From NCBI GenBank assembly GCA_002472565.1, contig DKSK01000022.1:1-55433 (forward strand): a DNA stretch of 55,433 nt, given 5' to 3'. Under the pieces are notes generated by a model, which saw nothing but the letters and a program-made list of their open reading frames with translations, was not told the DNA's origin and searched no databases. This document shows, piece after piece, positions 1-7,942 of the stretch. Origin of the DNA: Bacteroidales bacterium UBA7258. GTDB taxonomy: Bacteria > Bacteroidota > Bacteroidia > Bacteroidales > UBA932. Both the position numbers and the translations under genes were made by a program. The first letter of the stretch is position 1; the number at the start of each line of letters is the position of its first letter.

Positions 1-1
1 G

Positions 2-220
2 ACAGTCATCAAGGACTTTCCGGTGCGTAACAGGAACCTGATTCTACACGTACGGCGTCGCAGGTATCTTGACGAGAACGGCAAGAACGTCATCCTGAAC
101 CTCTATCCGACAACGGCAGAAGGGACCCGCTACTCCGAAGAGTTCGCGGTTTTTTTAAAAGGAGCTGATGGACTCGACGCCAGTTACCGCCCGATTGTTA
201 GGGCGTTATTTCATGATTGA
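2..220 (+). CDS. ISAon1-type transposase N-terminal region protein, 5' truncated by window
   Basis: The reading frame is open from the first bases of the window, so only the C-terminal part is seen. The visible protein contains DFPVRNRNLILHVRRRRY, the basic segment found in the small first protein of ISAon1-like elements, which is thought to provide the DNA-binding N-terminal half of the transposase. The frame runs 53 bases past the start of the downstream transposase. A T7 tract at 150-156 lies in this overlap. In the zero frame it is read T-TTT-TTA, a classical -1 slippery heptamer. A -1 slip, or one extra T, would end this protein at a TGA (166-168) that overlaps the transposase ATG. The current C-terminal tail of about 17 residues may therefore be a frameshift product. 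Confidence 0.7.
   Translation, partial: TVIKDFPVRNRNLILHVRRRRYLDENGKNVILNLYPTTAEGTRYSEEFAVFLKGADGLDASYRPIVRALFHD
148..170 (+). promoter_or_regulatory. Slippery T7 tract, Shine-Dalgarno sequence and TGATG coupling site between the two IS frames
   Basis: T7 (150-156), A4 (157-160) and GGAG (161-164) precede the transposase ATG (168-170). In the upstream frame the tract is read as T-TTT-TTA, a canonical -1 slippery heptamer. The -1 frame then runs AAA-AGG-AGC-TGA, with TGA at 166-168 overlapping the ATG as TGATG. Ribosomes that slip would therefore stop exactly at the transposase start, beside a strong Shine-Dalgarno sequence. Whether this is programmed or a homopolymer indel cannot be decided from one copy. 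Confidence 0.5.
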
Positions 221-1244
221 CGGAGATGAACTCGAACGGTCATACAAACATCATCTGAGCGATTACGCCGAATGGGAGCAGCGAGATCACGCATCCAATT
301 GGATGCTGATTGAAGACAATCTGGGCGAGAACCTGAGCATTGATGAGACTATGCTTCAAGAGGACCTCGTCACAATCCTCTCCAACAAGGCCGGGCACTG
401 CAAACAGGGCTCTGTCATATCCATAGTGCGAGGCACAAAAGCGGAAGACGTTATCGAAGTCCTGATGAAGATACCCGAAGAAGCCAGGCTGGCAGTCAAG
501 GAGGTGACAATGGACCTGTCCAGCAGCATGCGTGCAATCGTCTCTACGGTTTTCCCGAATGCAACCATTGTGCTTGACTGCTTCCACGTTCTAAAACGTT
601 GCCACGATGCCATTGAGGAAGTCAGGCTTCATCTCAAGCGGGATGCTCAGGTTGAACTACGCAGGCAGGAACGCGAGCACAGGCAGACACAAAAGCGTCG
701 TGCACAAAGCCGCAGACGATATAGGAAGAAGCATCCCAGAAAGCCGGGAGCTATAATGCGTGGACGTCCTCCGAAGCGCAAGAACGAACGGTTCAAAGCT
801 CCGACATACTCAAATGGGGATACCAAACTGGAACTGCTCACTCGAACAAAGCGTGCGTTGACGCAGAGCCGTGAGAAATGGTCTGACAAGACTGCGGAAC
901 GAATGAAGATACTCTTTCAAGAAGAACCCAAACTCAAGGAGGCATACGATATCGTGAACGGCCTGCGCTCAATCTTCCGTAGCAAAACTCTGGACAAGGA
1001 GGCTGCGAAAGTCAAGTTGCATGACTGGTATGAAACGGCAACAAGATGTTCGCTACGTGAAATAAAGTCTGCAAGAGATGCCATCAAGTCCAGGGAGGAT
1101 GAAGTTCTGAACTACTTCATCAATCACTCCACCAACGCAGGCGCTGAATCTCTAAACTCAAAGATCAAAACCTTTAGATCCCAACTACGAGGTGTAAGCG
1201 ACTATACCTTCTTCATGTATAGAATCTATAAGATCTTTGGATAA
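168..1244 (+). CDS. ISAon1-like (ISL3 family) DDE transposase
   Basis: This 358-residue protein is the catalytic transposase of the insertion sequence. It shows an RNase-H-like DDE arrangement: Asp59 in LSIDET, Asp116 in VTMDLSSSM followed by LDCFHVLK, and Glu327 in NAGAESLNSK. A basic, Arg-rich insertion at about residues 165-205 precedes the helical region. The C-terminus (TFFMYRIYKIFG) matches the usual family end, so the gene looks complete. The ATG at 168 was chosen because the protein then starts MDSTPVTARLLGRYF, as in relatives. It is also preceded by AAAAGGAG at the right distance, an unusually good Shine-Dalgarno sequence for a Bacteroidota gene. Coupled translation from the upstream frame is likely. 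Confidence 0.85.
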   Translation: MDSTPVTARLLGRYFMIDGDELERSYKHHLSDYAEWEQRDHASNWMLIEDNLGENLSIDETMLQEDLVTILSNKAGHCKQGSVISIVRGTKAEDVIEVLMKIPEEARLAVKEVTMDLSSSMRAIVSTVFPNATIVLDCFHVLKRCHDAIEEVRLHLKRDAQVELRRQEREHRQTQKRRAQSRRRYRKKHPRKPGAIMRGRPPKRKNERFKAPTYSNGDTKLELLTRTKRALTQSREKWSDKTAERMKILFQEEPKLKEAYDIVNGLRSIFRSKTLDKEAAKVKLHDWYETATRCSLREIKSARDAIKSREDEVLNYFINHSTNAGAESLNSKIKTFRSQLRGVSDYTFFMYRIYKIFG

Positions 1245-1249
1245 CTTAA

Positions 1250-1272
1250 ACACGGAACTTTGCAGGTGAGCC
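1250..1272 (-). repeat. Candidate right terminal inverted repeat of the IS
   Basis: Read outward-in on the minus strand the segment is GGCTCACCTGCAAAGTTCCG. It lies just after the transposase stop, and ISL3 inverted repeats often begin with GG. The partner repeat is outside the window, so this rests on position and sequence style only. Confidence 0.45.
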
Positions 1273-1315
1273 GAATTCTAACTAAATTTGAACATGTCAT
1301 AAAACCACATAAGAC

Positions 1316-2371
1316 ATGTCGATTTCAAAAGAACTCTGGGGCACGACTAGGGATGGGGCCCGGATTTATAGATATACTCTCACCAACGCATCGGGGGCGA
1401 AGGTCAGCCTGAGCAGTGTAGGAGCTGGAATCACTTCCATAATAGTTCCCGACGGGGAAGGCAAGATGGAAGACGTGGTCATCGGCTACAAGGACCCGAT
1501 GAGCTACTTCGGCGATGGTCCTTGCGCAGGGAAATGCCCTGGAAGGTTCGCGAACAGGATAGCCAGAGGCCGCTTCGAGCTTGACGGAAAGGTCTATGAC
1601 AAGCTGCCGATAAACAACGGACCTAACCATCTCCATGGAGGCGGAATAGTCGGATTCGCCAACAAGGTCTGGAACAGCGCAAAGGTCGGCGGAGGAGTGG
1701 AGTTCACCTATGTTTCCGAAGACGGGGAAGCCGGCTATCCGGGAAAGCTCTGCGTCAAGGCCCGCTACACCTGGAATGACGACAACGAGCTTAAGCTCCA
1801 GTTCTCGGCCGAAACGGACGAACCTACAGTCGTGAATCTCACCAACCACAGCTATTTCAACCTCAACGGAGAGGGCTCCGGCACGGTAAAGGACCAGATT
1901 CTCTGCCTCAACGCTTCGAAGTGGCTGCCTACGGACGAGAACCTTATCCCTACCGGGGAGCTTCAGGATGTCCATGGAACACCTATGGATTTCACCCAGG
2001 ACAAGCCGATAGGACGTGACATGGACATGGATTTTCCTGCTCTGAAATATGGGAAAGGCTACGACAACTGCTTCTGCATCGACAATTACACACCGGGACA
2101 GATTCAGTTCGCGGCAAGGCTCTATTCCCCGGATACCGACAGGGTCCTGAAGGTTTACACCACCCAGCCGGGCATCCAGGTCTATACGGGAAATTGGGTC
2201 ACAGGCTGTCCGGAAGGCAAGAACGGGCATATCTACCATGATTATGACGCCGTGGCCTTGGAGTGCCAGCATTTTCCAGACTCTCCTAACGAGGCTTCCT
2301 TCCCGTCGACCGTACTCCGCCCGGGGGAGACTTTTTCGGAAACCATAATCTTCGCTTTTTCAACAAGGTAA
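1316..2371 (+). CDS. galM: Aldose 1-epimerase (galactose mutarotase)
   Basis: This 351-residue protein is of normal length for GalM, which interconverts alpha and beta anomers of aldoses such as glucose and galactose in the Leloir pathway. Visible family signatures are PGRFANRIARG (about 75-85), NHLHGG with the catalytic-type His105/His107, NLTNHSYFNL with His178, and the C-terminal catalytic Glu316 in VALECQHFPDSPN. There is no export signal in this version, so a cytoplasmic location is likely. It is the first gene after the insertion sequence. It ends one base before the ATG of thyA, so the two are probably cotranscribed. No TAnnTTTG box is obvious in the short gap upstream. Confidence 0.93.
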   Translation: MSISKELWGTTRDGARIYRYTLTNASGAKVSLSSVGAGITSIIVPDGEGKMEDVVIGYKDPMSYFGDGPCAGKCPGRFANRIARGRFELDGKVYDKLPINNGPNHLHGGGIVGFANKVWNSAKVGGGVEFTYVSEDGEAGYPGKLCVKARYTWNDDNELKLQFSAETDEPTVVNLTNHSYFNLNGEGSGTVKDQILCLNASKWLPTDENLIPTGELQDVHGTPMDFTQDKPIGRDMDMDFPALKYGKGYDNCFCIDNYTPGQIQFAARLYSPDTDRVLKVYTTQPGIQVYTGNWVTGCPEGKNGHIYHDYDAVALECQHFPDSPNEASFPSTVLRPGETFSETIIFAFSTR

Positions 2372-2372
2372 G

Positions 2373-3167
2373 ATGCAGCAATATCTCGACCTTTTAAGAA
2401 AGATACGCACGGAGGGTGTCATCCGCGGCGACCGTACAGGAGTGGGCACCCAGAGCATCTTCGGGCATCAGATGCGCTTCGACCTGTCAAAGGGCTTTCC
2501 TCTGCTGACAACGAAGAAGGTCCATCTCAAGTCCATCATCTACGAACTCCTCTGGTTCATAGCTGGAGACACCAACATAAAGTATCTAAAGGAGCACGGG
2601 GTCAGCATCTGGGACGAGTGGGCCGATGAAAACGGAGACCTCGGACCTGTGTACGGCCACCAGTGGCGCAGCTGGCCGGCTCCTGACGGACGCAGCATAG
2701 ACCAGCTTTCTGAAGTCATCGACACCATAAAGAAGAATCCGGATTCACGCAGGATGATAGTATCGGCATGGAATCCGGGCGAAATCAACAAGATGGCCCT
2801 TCCGCCCTGCCATTGCCTCTTCCAGTTTTACGTGGCCGAGGGCAGGCTGTCCTGCCAGCTCTACCAGCGCAGCGCCGACTGCTTCCTAGGAGTGCCTTTC
2901 AACATAGCTTCCTACGCTCTTCTAACTATGATGATCGCCCAGGTCACCGGCCTCAAGCCGGGAGACTTTATCCACACTACGGGCGACACCCACATCTACG
3001 TCAACCATTTCGAGCAGGTCGACCTCCAGCTTACCAGAACGCCGAGGCCGCTCCCGATAATGAAGCTGAACCCGGATGTGAAGAGCATCTTCGATTTCAA
3101 GTACGAAGATTTCACCCTCGAAAACTACGACCCTTGGCCGGCCATAAAGGCGCCGGTAGCCGTCTGA
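2373..3167 (+). CDS. thyA: Thymidylate synthase
   Basis: At 264 residues this is the same length as the E. coli enzyme. The nucleophilic cysteine of the MALPPCHC motif falls at residue 146, the canonical position. The enzyme makes dTMP from dUMP using methylene-tetrahydrofolate and releases dihydrofolate. Other signatures visible are RTGVGTQSIFG at the N-terminus (phosphate-binding Arg), YQRSADCFLGVPFNIASYA (about 165-185) and HIYVNHFEQ. One base separates it from galM upstream, and one base from folA downstream. The folA product regenerates the tetrahydrofolate that this enzyme consumes, so the pairing is functional. Confidence 0.97.
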   Translation: MQQYLDLLRKIRTEGVIRGDRTGVGTQSIFGHQMRFDLSKGFPLLTTKKVHLKSIIYELLWFIAGDTNIKYLKEHGVSIWDEWADENGDLGPVYGHQWRSWPAPDGRSIDQLSEVIDTIKKNPDSRRMIVSAWNPGEINKMALPPCHCLFQFYVAEGRLSCQLYQRSADCFLGVPFNIASYALLTMMIAQVTGLKPGDFIHTTGDTHIYVNHFEQVDLQLTRTPRPLPIMKLNPDVKSIFDFKYEDFTLENYDPWPAIKAPVAV

Positions 3168-3168
3168 C

Positions 3169-3669
3169 ATGGAAAAATCCCTGATAGTCGCCGTAGCGGA
3201 CAATCTCGCAATCGGCAAAAACAACGACCTGCTCTTCCACATTCGCGAAGACATGCGCTATTTCCGTCGCACTACGGTGGGCAGCCCCGTCATCATGGGC
3301 TACATGACCTTCCTCTCGCTTGGCTCCAAGCCTCTGCCGAAGAGGAAAAACATAGTTATTTCTATTTTTCCCTGGCTGGATGCACCTCAAGGGATCTCCG
3401 TGGTCAGCTCCCTTGAGGAGGCCTACGAGGAAGCGGCCAAAGAAATGCCGGAAAAATGTTTCGTCATCGGAGGAGGGCACACCTATGCCGAGGCCATGGA
3501 ACATTCCGACTCCATGTACATCACCCATGTTCATGCCAGCATCCCTGATGCCACAGTCTATTTTCCCCAGATAGACCCGGCGCTATGGAGGGTCGAGTCC
3601 ACGACCCCCCGCGAAAAGGACCCTGAAACTGGACTTGAATACGAATTTACCATTTATCGCAGAAAATAG
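3169..3669 (+). CDS. folA: Dihydrofolate reductase
   Basis: This 166-residue protein reduces dihydrofolate to tetrahydrofolate with NADPH. The N-terminal VAVADNLAIGKNNDLLF matches the family pattern AIGxxxxLPW, but the usual Pro-Trp is replaced by Leu-Phe. The substrate-binding acidic residue is Asp28 in REDMRYFRR. VIMGYMTFLSLG and the nucleotide-binding FVIGGGHTYAEAM (about 103-115) follow. It begins one base after the thyA stop, so the two are coupled. The Trp-to-Phe change near the active site and the GYMTF in place of the common GRRTY suggest a somewhat divergent enzyme, but all main blocks are there. Confidence 0.92.
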   Translation: MEKSLIVAVADNLAIGKNNDLLFHIREDMRYFRRTTVGSPVIMGYMTFLSLGSKPLPKRKNIVISIFPWLDAPQGISVVSSLEEAYEEAAKEMPEKCFVIGGGHTYAEAMEHSDSMYITHVHASIPDATVYFPQIDPALWRVESTTPREKDPETGLEYEFTIYRRK

Positions 3670-3677
3670 TATCTTTG
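3670..3677 (+). promoter_or_regulatory. -7 box TATCTTTG upstream of the first transporter gene
   Basis: A consensus Bacteroidota TAnnTTTG box overlaps the end of folA and lies 22 bases before the transporter ATG at 3700. It suggests the two transporter genes have their own transcript. No clear -33 TTTG was seen. Confidence 0.6.
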
Positions 3678-3699
3678 TGAGCGGTACGAACTTAACAAT

Positions 3700-5067
3700 A
3701 TGCATCAAGGAAGAGAGAGCTTTGGCGGCAGGTTTGCCGTCATCATGACTTTGGCCGGTTCGGCTATCGGCCTCGGCAATCTTTGGAGATTCCCCTACCT
3801 CGTCGGAGAATATGGAGGAGCGGCCTTTATCATCGTTTACATTCTGATGTCTTTTCTGATTTCGCTGCCAATGTTCATGGCGGAATCAGTCATAGGCCGC
3901 AGAAGCAGGCAGAACGCCATCGGAGCAGTCCATTCCCTGGCACCCGACTCCGGCTGGGCCCTCCTGGGCTACCTCTCGGTCATAACCCCGATGATCATCG
4001 TTTCCTACTACAGCGTAGTCGGTGGCTGGTCTCTGAACTTCTTACTGAAAAGCTTCGCCTTTGAATTCAACAAGATAGGCCCGGAAGAATCCCTGGGACT
4101 CTTCGGCTCCTTTATTTCGAAGCCATGGGCTCCGATCATCTGTCTCGCGGCCTTTCTCGGCCTGTCCTGCACCGTTGTCGCCCTGGGAGTCAAGAAGGGC
4201 ATAGAAGGTTTCAGCAAGGTGAGTCTCCCTCTACTATTTGTTCTGGTCGTCATCATCGCGATTTACGCCTGCTCCATGCCGGGAGCGAAAGGAGGAGTCG
4301 ACTTCCTCATCAAGCCGGATTTCTCGAAACTTACAGGCCGAGGCATAGCCTCCGCCCTGGGGCAGTCCTTCTATTCTCTTTCTCTGGGCATGGGCATAGT
4401 GATAACCTATTCCTCCTACGTGTCTAAGAAAGAAAATCTTGCTGTCTCATCTTTAGGAACCGCGATTTCCGACCTGCTCTTCGCCTGTCTCGCGGGCTTT
4501 GCGATCATGCCGGCTGTCTTCGCCGCCGGAATCGAGCCGAACTCAGGTCCTGGGCTGATATTCCAATCCCTGCCTTACACCTTCTCGAAAATGGGCGTGG
4601 GCGCCCCTTGGGCCTCTGCATCGGCCGCCATTTTTTTCTTCATGACCGTCCTCGTAGCCGCCATGACTTCAGCGATTTCGCTCGTGGAGGTGGGAGTGGC
4701 CTACCTCGTGGAAGAAAAAGGGCTGAGAAGGGGAACTGCCAGCCTCTGCGTATTCGGCGGGGCCTTCACGCTCGGAGTCTTCGCCTCGCTTTCCACAGGC
4801 CCGATACAGGACCTCAAGATTTTCGGGAAACCTTTCTTCGATTTCCTCGACCTCTTCTGCTCCAACTTCTTGCTCCTGTTGGGAGGAATGCTGGCCGTAC
4901 TCTTCGTAGGCTGGAAGATGAAGAAGGAAGATGTCTTCGACGAGTTCACCAACGGCGGGACCAAGGCCTTCAACCGTAAGATTTTTCCTCTGGTCTACGG
5001 AGTCATTAAATATGTCGCTCCGCTGGCCCTGGCAATAATCTTCTTCACCAACTTCCTCGGGGAATAG
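3700..5067 (+). CDS. Sodium-dependent transporter, SNF/NSS (LeuT-type) family
   Basis: This 455-residue membrane protein belongs to the neurotransmitter:sodium symporter family, which couples uptake of amino acids or related solutes to sodium. The first helix carries the hallmark GSAIGLGNLWRFPYLVGEYG (about residues 19-38), with the unwound sodium and substrate site. About 11 hydrophobic segments can be counted, as in the bacterial MhsT-like branch. Further landmarks are LGQSFYSLSLGMG (helix 6) and FAIMPAVFAAG. It has its own TATCTTTG box. The next gene is a paralog 15 bases downstream. The substrate cannot be told from sequence; amino acids, possibly aromatic or branched, are typical. Confidence 0.93.
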   Translation: MHQGRESFGGRFAVIMTLAGSAIGLGNLWRFPYLVGEYGGAAFIIVYILMSFLISLPMFMAESVIGRRSRQNAIGAVHSLAPDSGWALLGYLSVITPMIIVSYYSVVGGWSLNFLLKSFAFEFNKIGPEESLGLFGSFISKPWAPIICLAAFLGLSCTVVALGVKKGIEGFSKVSLPLLFVLVVIIAIYACSMPGAKGGVDFLIKPDFSKLTGRGIASALGQSFYSLSLGMGIVITYSSYVSKKENLAVSSLGTAISDLLFACLAGFAIMPAVFAAGIEPNSGPGLIFQSLPYTFSKMGVGAPWASASAAIFFFMTVLVAAMTSAISLVEVGVAYLVEEKGLRRGTASLCVFGGAFTLGVFASLSTGPIQDLKIFGKPFFDFLDLFCSNFLLLLGGMLAVLFVGWKMKKEDVFDEFTNGGTKAFNRKIFPLVYGVIKYVAPLALAIIFFTNFLGE

Positions 5068-5082
5068 CTCTCCGCCACGAAA

Positions 5083-6447
5083 ATGACAGTTAAGAGAGAA
5101 ACCTTCGGCAGCCAGCTGGCGGCCGTCGCAGCCATGGCTAGTTCGGCGATAGGGCTGGGGAATATCTGGCGCTTCCCCTACATGGCAGGCCAATACGGAG
5201 GAGCCGCTTTCATCATCATCTACATACTATGTTCCTTCTTCCTTGCACTTCCGATCATGCTTTCCGAAATGGTTATCGGCCGAAGCGCCCATCTCGGGAC
5301 TTTCGGAGCCATGGAGAAGCTCGCCCCGGGGACGAAATGGAAATGGATGGGGCTGCTGACAGTAGTGACGCCGCTCATAATAGCCTCGTTCTACAGCGTT
5401 GTAGGGGGCTGGTCGATAGGCTACCTCTGGAAGTCGCTGACGCTCAGTTTCTCTGCAAGTTCCCTTGAAGATTCCACGCTGGTTTTCGCCACCTTCTCTT
5501 CATCTGTCTGGGGCCCGCTCATCTGCTTTGTTCTCTTTCTCGCAATAAATTGCATCATTGTCTTGGCTGGCGTCCGCAAAGGCATTGAGAAATTTTCCAA
5601 TTTCACGATGTACTTCCTTTTCGCCCTGATAGTTGTGATTATGCTCTATTCCCTCAGTCTGGACGGGTCAAAGGCGGGGGTGGACTACCTTGTAAAACCA
5701 GACTTTCACAATCTTACGCCTAAGGTCTTCTCCTCGGCAATGGGACAAAGCTTCTTCTCTCTTTCTCTGGGAGTCGGCACCATCCTCACCTATTCATCCT
5801 ACGCCCATGACGAGGGCAAGCTCGTATCCATAGCGGCGGGGACGGCAGGCTTCGACCTCATATTCGCCGTTATCGCCGGTTTCGCCATTATGCCGGCTGT
5901 CTTCGCAGCCGGAATCTCCCCGGGACAGGGGCCGGGTCTTATCTTCTCGACCCTCCCCTATATATTCGCCAAAATGGGCCTTACCTCGCCATGGATCAGC
6001 GCCCTTGTCTCAATTCTCTTCTTTCTTATGATTCTTGTCGCTGCTGTTTCATCATGCATCTCTATGATCGAAGTAGGCGTTGCCTACCTTATTGAGCAGC
6101 ATGGATTTACCAGGCGCGGAGCCGTACTCCTGCTCTTCTTCGGGATGCTCGGTCTCGGTGCTCTCTGCTCGCTTTCTTTCGGGCCGCTGGCAGATGTGCA
6201 TATCTTCGGAGTCAGCATATTCAGCTTCTGCGACATGCTGACATCCAACTATCTGATGACCTTCGGAGGGCTTCTCTTCGTGATTTTCGCAGGTTGGAAA
6301 ATGGATAAGGAGGAAGTGCGCCGCCAGCTCACCAACGGAGCTTCCGGGACTTTTGCATCCCGGATTTTCGGATTTGAATACTTTCTGATCCGCTACGTTT
6401 CCCCTCTGGTCATCTTCGCAATCTTTCTCACTAACCTCGCCAGCTGA
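5083..6447 (+). CDS. Sodium-dependent transporter, SNF/NSS family (tandem paralog)
   Basis: This 454-residue protein is collinear with the preceding transporter over its whole length and clearly arose by tandem duplication. It shares SSAIGLGNIWRFPYMAGQYGG in helix 1, VVTPLIIASFYSVVGGWS, MGQSFFSLSLGVGTILTYSSY and FAIMPAVFAAGISPGQGPGLIF. Differences cluster in the loops and around helices 4-5 and 9-11, so the two may differ in substrate. The start at 5083 gives the same N-terminal layout as the neighbour (basic tail, then helix 1). It is probably cotranscribed with the upstream gene. It is the last plus-strand gene before convergent trmB. Confidence 0.93.
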   Translation: MTVKRETFGSQLAAVAAMASSAIGLGNIWRFPYMAGQYGGAAFIIIYILCSFFLALPIMLSEMVIGRSAHLGTFGAMEKLAPGTKWKWMGLLTVVTPLIIASFYSVVGGWSIGYLWKSLTLSFSASSLEDSTLVFATFSSSVWGPLICFVLFLAINCIIVLAGVRKGIEKFSNFTMYFLFALIVVIMLYSLSLDGSKAGVDYLVKPDFHNLTPKVFSSAMGQSFFSLSLGVGTILTYSSYAHDEGKLVSIAAGTAGFDLIFAVIAGFAIMPAVFAAGISPGQGPGLIFSTLPYIFAKMGLTSPWISALVSILFFLMILVAAVSSCISMIEVGVAYLIEQHGFTRRGAVLLLFFGMLGLGALCSLSFGPLADVHIFGVSIFSFCDMLTSNYLMTFGGLLFVIFAGWKMDKEEVRRQLTNGASGTFASRIFGFEYFLIRYVSPLVIFAIFLTNLAS

Positions 6448-6490
6448 CGCGCAGCCGTGGCTGTGGGCGCCAAGACGCGCGCAGGGCTAG

Positions 6491-6507
6491 GGCTGCGCAG
6501 GGCAGCC
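6491..6507. terminator. GC hairpin between convergent transporter and trmB genes
   Basis: GGCTGC (6491-6496) and GCAGCC (6502-6507) form a perfect 6-bp stem with a 5-base loop in the 134-base gap between the convergent genes. There is no U-tract, so action as an intrinsic terminator is uncertain. The rest of the gap is GC-rich with further small inverted repeats and no gene. Confidence 0.4.
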
Positions 6508-6581
6508 GCGGGTCACGCAGTGCTAGGGTATGGCCGATCCTATGGCAAGACATGCGAGGCCGGGCAGCCGGGCAGAAGTAC

Positions 6582-7481
6582 CTATTTCTCTGAGGTGGAG
6601 GCTGATGGAGCGGGATTGTGGCCGAAGGTGCGGCGCGGGCCTTCTACTGCGAGCCAGTATTCAGGGTCGAACTCGCTCTTGTCCGGAGACAGAAAGGCGC
6701 CCTCATGGTCAAGCCCGAAGGCGAGGAATTTAATCTTGATACCCTGGGACAGGAACATGGACTCGTAATAAGTCTGGACCTCATACAGGGCCCTCACGGC
6801 CTCGGGAAAGAGGTCGAAAGCCGAGACGGAAGACACTTCGGACGCCACGCCGGGAACCACGCCGGACGCCGCGACGAGGGCTAAAGGAGGGGTGGAATAG
6901 AGGTCGGGAGTGGCGGAGAAGATGCGGAGACCGTTCTTGCGGGCGACGGCGAGGCTGTACTCGTAGAGGAAGGTGCTGTCGGTCTTGAGGTTGACCCTGC
7001 CTCCCGGGCTGAGGAAACTGCAGTAACGCGCGAGAAAGCGCGGGGAAGTCAGACGGTTGTTCTCGGCGTGGAGCTGCGGGTCGGAAAAGGTGAGCCATAT
7101 TTCAGAGACCTCTTCCCTAGCGAAGAAAGCCTCTATGAATTCGATTCTCGTGCGCAGGAAAGCAACATTGCCGAGCTTGTTCTCTTCGGCATATTTAGCC
7201 CCCTTCCAAAGACGAGCCCCTTTGATGTCTACCCCGATATAGTTTCTGGAAGGGTCGCGCTGTGCGAGGGCGATCGTATATTCTCCCCTTCCGCAGCCCA
7301 GTTCCAGCACTATCGGCTGAGGCTTAGCGAAGATGTCAGTATTCCAACGGCCCTTGACCGGATGCTCTTTAAGAAGAAAGCTTCCGTCAGCCGCATGTGA
7401 AATCACGGCTCCGGCTTCTGGCTGGATAAGGCAGCGGAAGCCTGCGTTTTCGGCGAATTTTCTGAGTTTTCCGTGTCCCAT
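6582..7481 (-). CDS. trmB: tRNA (guanine-N7-)-methyltransferase
   Basis: This 299-residue SAM-dependent methyltransferase makes m7G46 in the variable loop of tRNAs. It has the TrmB signatures: the SAM motif VLELGCGRGEYTIALA (about 57-72), IGVDIKGARLWKGAKYA, the family-specific FSDPQLHAENNRL (usually FPDPWPKxRHxKRR), and GGRVNLKTDSTFLYEYS. It is longer than the usual 210-250 residues. There is a Bacteroidota-type N-terminal extension (GHGKLRKFAENAGF), an Ala/Val/Ser-rich stretch near 205-235, and a C-terminal tail. Its ATG lies one base beyond the gldH stop, so it is the last gene of the long minus-strand cluster starting at trxA. Confidence 0.9.
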   Translation of the reverse strand: MGHGKLRKFAENAGFRCLIQPEAGAVISHAADGSFLLKEHPVKGRWNTDIFAKPQPIVLELGCGRGEYTIALAQRDPSRNYIGVDIKGARLWKGAKYAEENKLGNVAFLRTRIEFIEAFFAREEVSEIWLTFSDPQLHAENNRLTSPRFLARYCSFLSPGGRVNLKTDSTFLYEYSLAVARKNGLRIFSATPDLYSTPPLALVAASGVVPGVASEVSSVSAFDLFPEAVRALYEVQTYYESMFLSQGIKIKFLAFGLDHEGAFLSPDKSEFDPEYWLAVEGPRRTFGHNPAPSASTSEK

Positions 7482-7482
7482 G

Positions 7483-7938
7483 TCAATTTTTCTTTTCTCT
7501 GGTAAGTCTCAGCCCTATTCCTTTGAGACTGTAGCGGGCGATGCTGTCCTCGGGAACGGCGAGTGAAAGCCGCCAGATCCCCGCCTCTTTTACCGAGACA
7601 CCCGTGCGGTAGGGAACCATGAAGACTTTGTCGAAGTAGGATGCAGAGCTTAAGTCATCTCTCCCTATCCAGACTTCTTCCTGGTAGGTACGGTCCGAAG
7701 GAGATCTCCAGCCGGCGAAGACAGGAAGATTGCGGAAGGAGGCGAATTCATGGTTCCCGGCACCGAAGTCCAGCAGCAAGGAAAGAGTGTAGGTCTGGGC
7801 GGTGTCTCCAAGGTCCATGCTGAATTCGTAGAAGCCGTTCTGCCTCTGGGAGGTCTGCACAAAAGCTTCGTCGGAGACAGGTCTGGCACAGGCGGTCAGG
7901 GCCGCCACGAGTACGGCGAGGACAGCTCTCAGGCTCAT
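7483..7938 (-). CDS. gldH: GldH-family lipoprotein
   Basis: This is a 151-residue lipoprotein. The start is placed at 7938, where the protein begins MSLRAVLAVLVAALTAC, a signal peptide with lipobox (L-T-A-C). A longer open frame upstream only reads through the repetitive tail of ricT in another frame. GldH was named for gliding motility in Flavobacterium. Homologs occur widely in non-gliding Bacteroidales, where the role is not settled. The neighbourhood ricT-gldH is typical of Bacteroidales and supports the assignment. It begins 4 bases after the ricT stop and ends one base before trmB. Most of the protein is beta-strand-rich with few conserved residues that I can name. Confidence 0.75.
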   Translation of the reverse strand: MSLRAVLAVLVAALTACARPVSDEAFVQTSQRQNGFYEFSMDLGDTAQTYTLSLLLDFGAGNHEFASFRNLPVFAGWRSPSDRTYQEEVWIGRDDLSSASYFDKVFMVPYRTGVSVKEAGIWRLSLAVPEDSIARYSLKGIGLRLTREKKN

Positions 7939-7942
7939 GTCT

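Larger units (their letters stand above)
1..1272 (+). mobile_element. Partial ISAon1-like insertion sequence (ISL3 family), left end outside window
   Basis: The element holds two overlapping reading frames typical of ISAon1-like members of the ISL3 family: a short N-terminal-region protein and a DDE transposase. The left terminus is not in the window. A plausible right terminus is the segment around 1250-1272; read on the minus strand it starts GGCTCACCTGCAAAG, and ISL3 ends commonly begin with GG. The galM gene starts 44 bases further on, so the element sits directly upstream of it. The exact right end is inferred, because the left inverted repeat and target duplication cannot be checked here. 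Confidence 0.7.

Noticed and set aside
1291..1319. Direct repeat ACATGTC (1292-1298 and 1313-1319) after the IS, as a possible target-site duplication
   Set aside because: Both copies lie beyond the likely right end of the element and one overlaps the galM start, so they do not flank the insertion.
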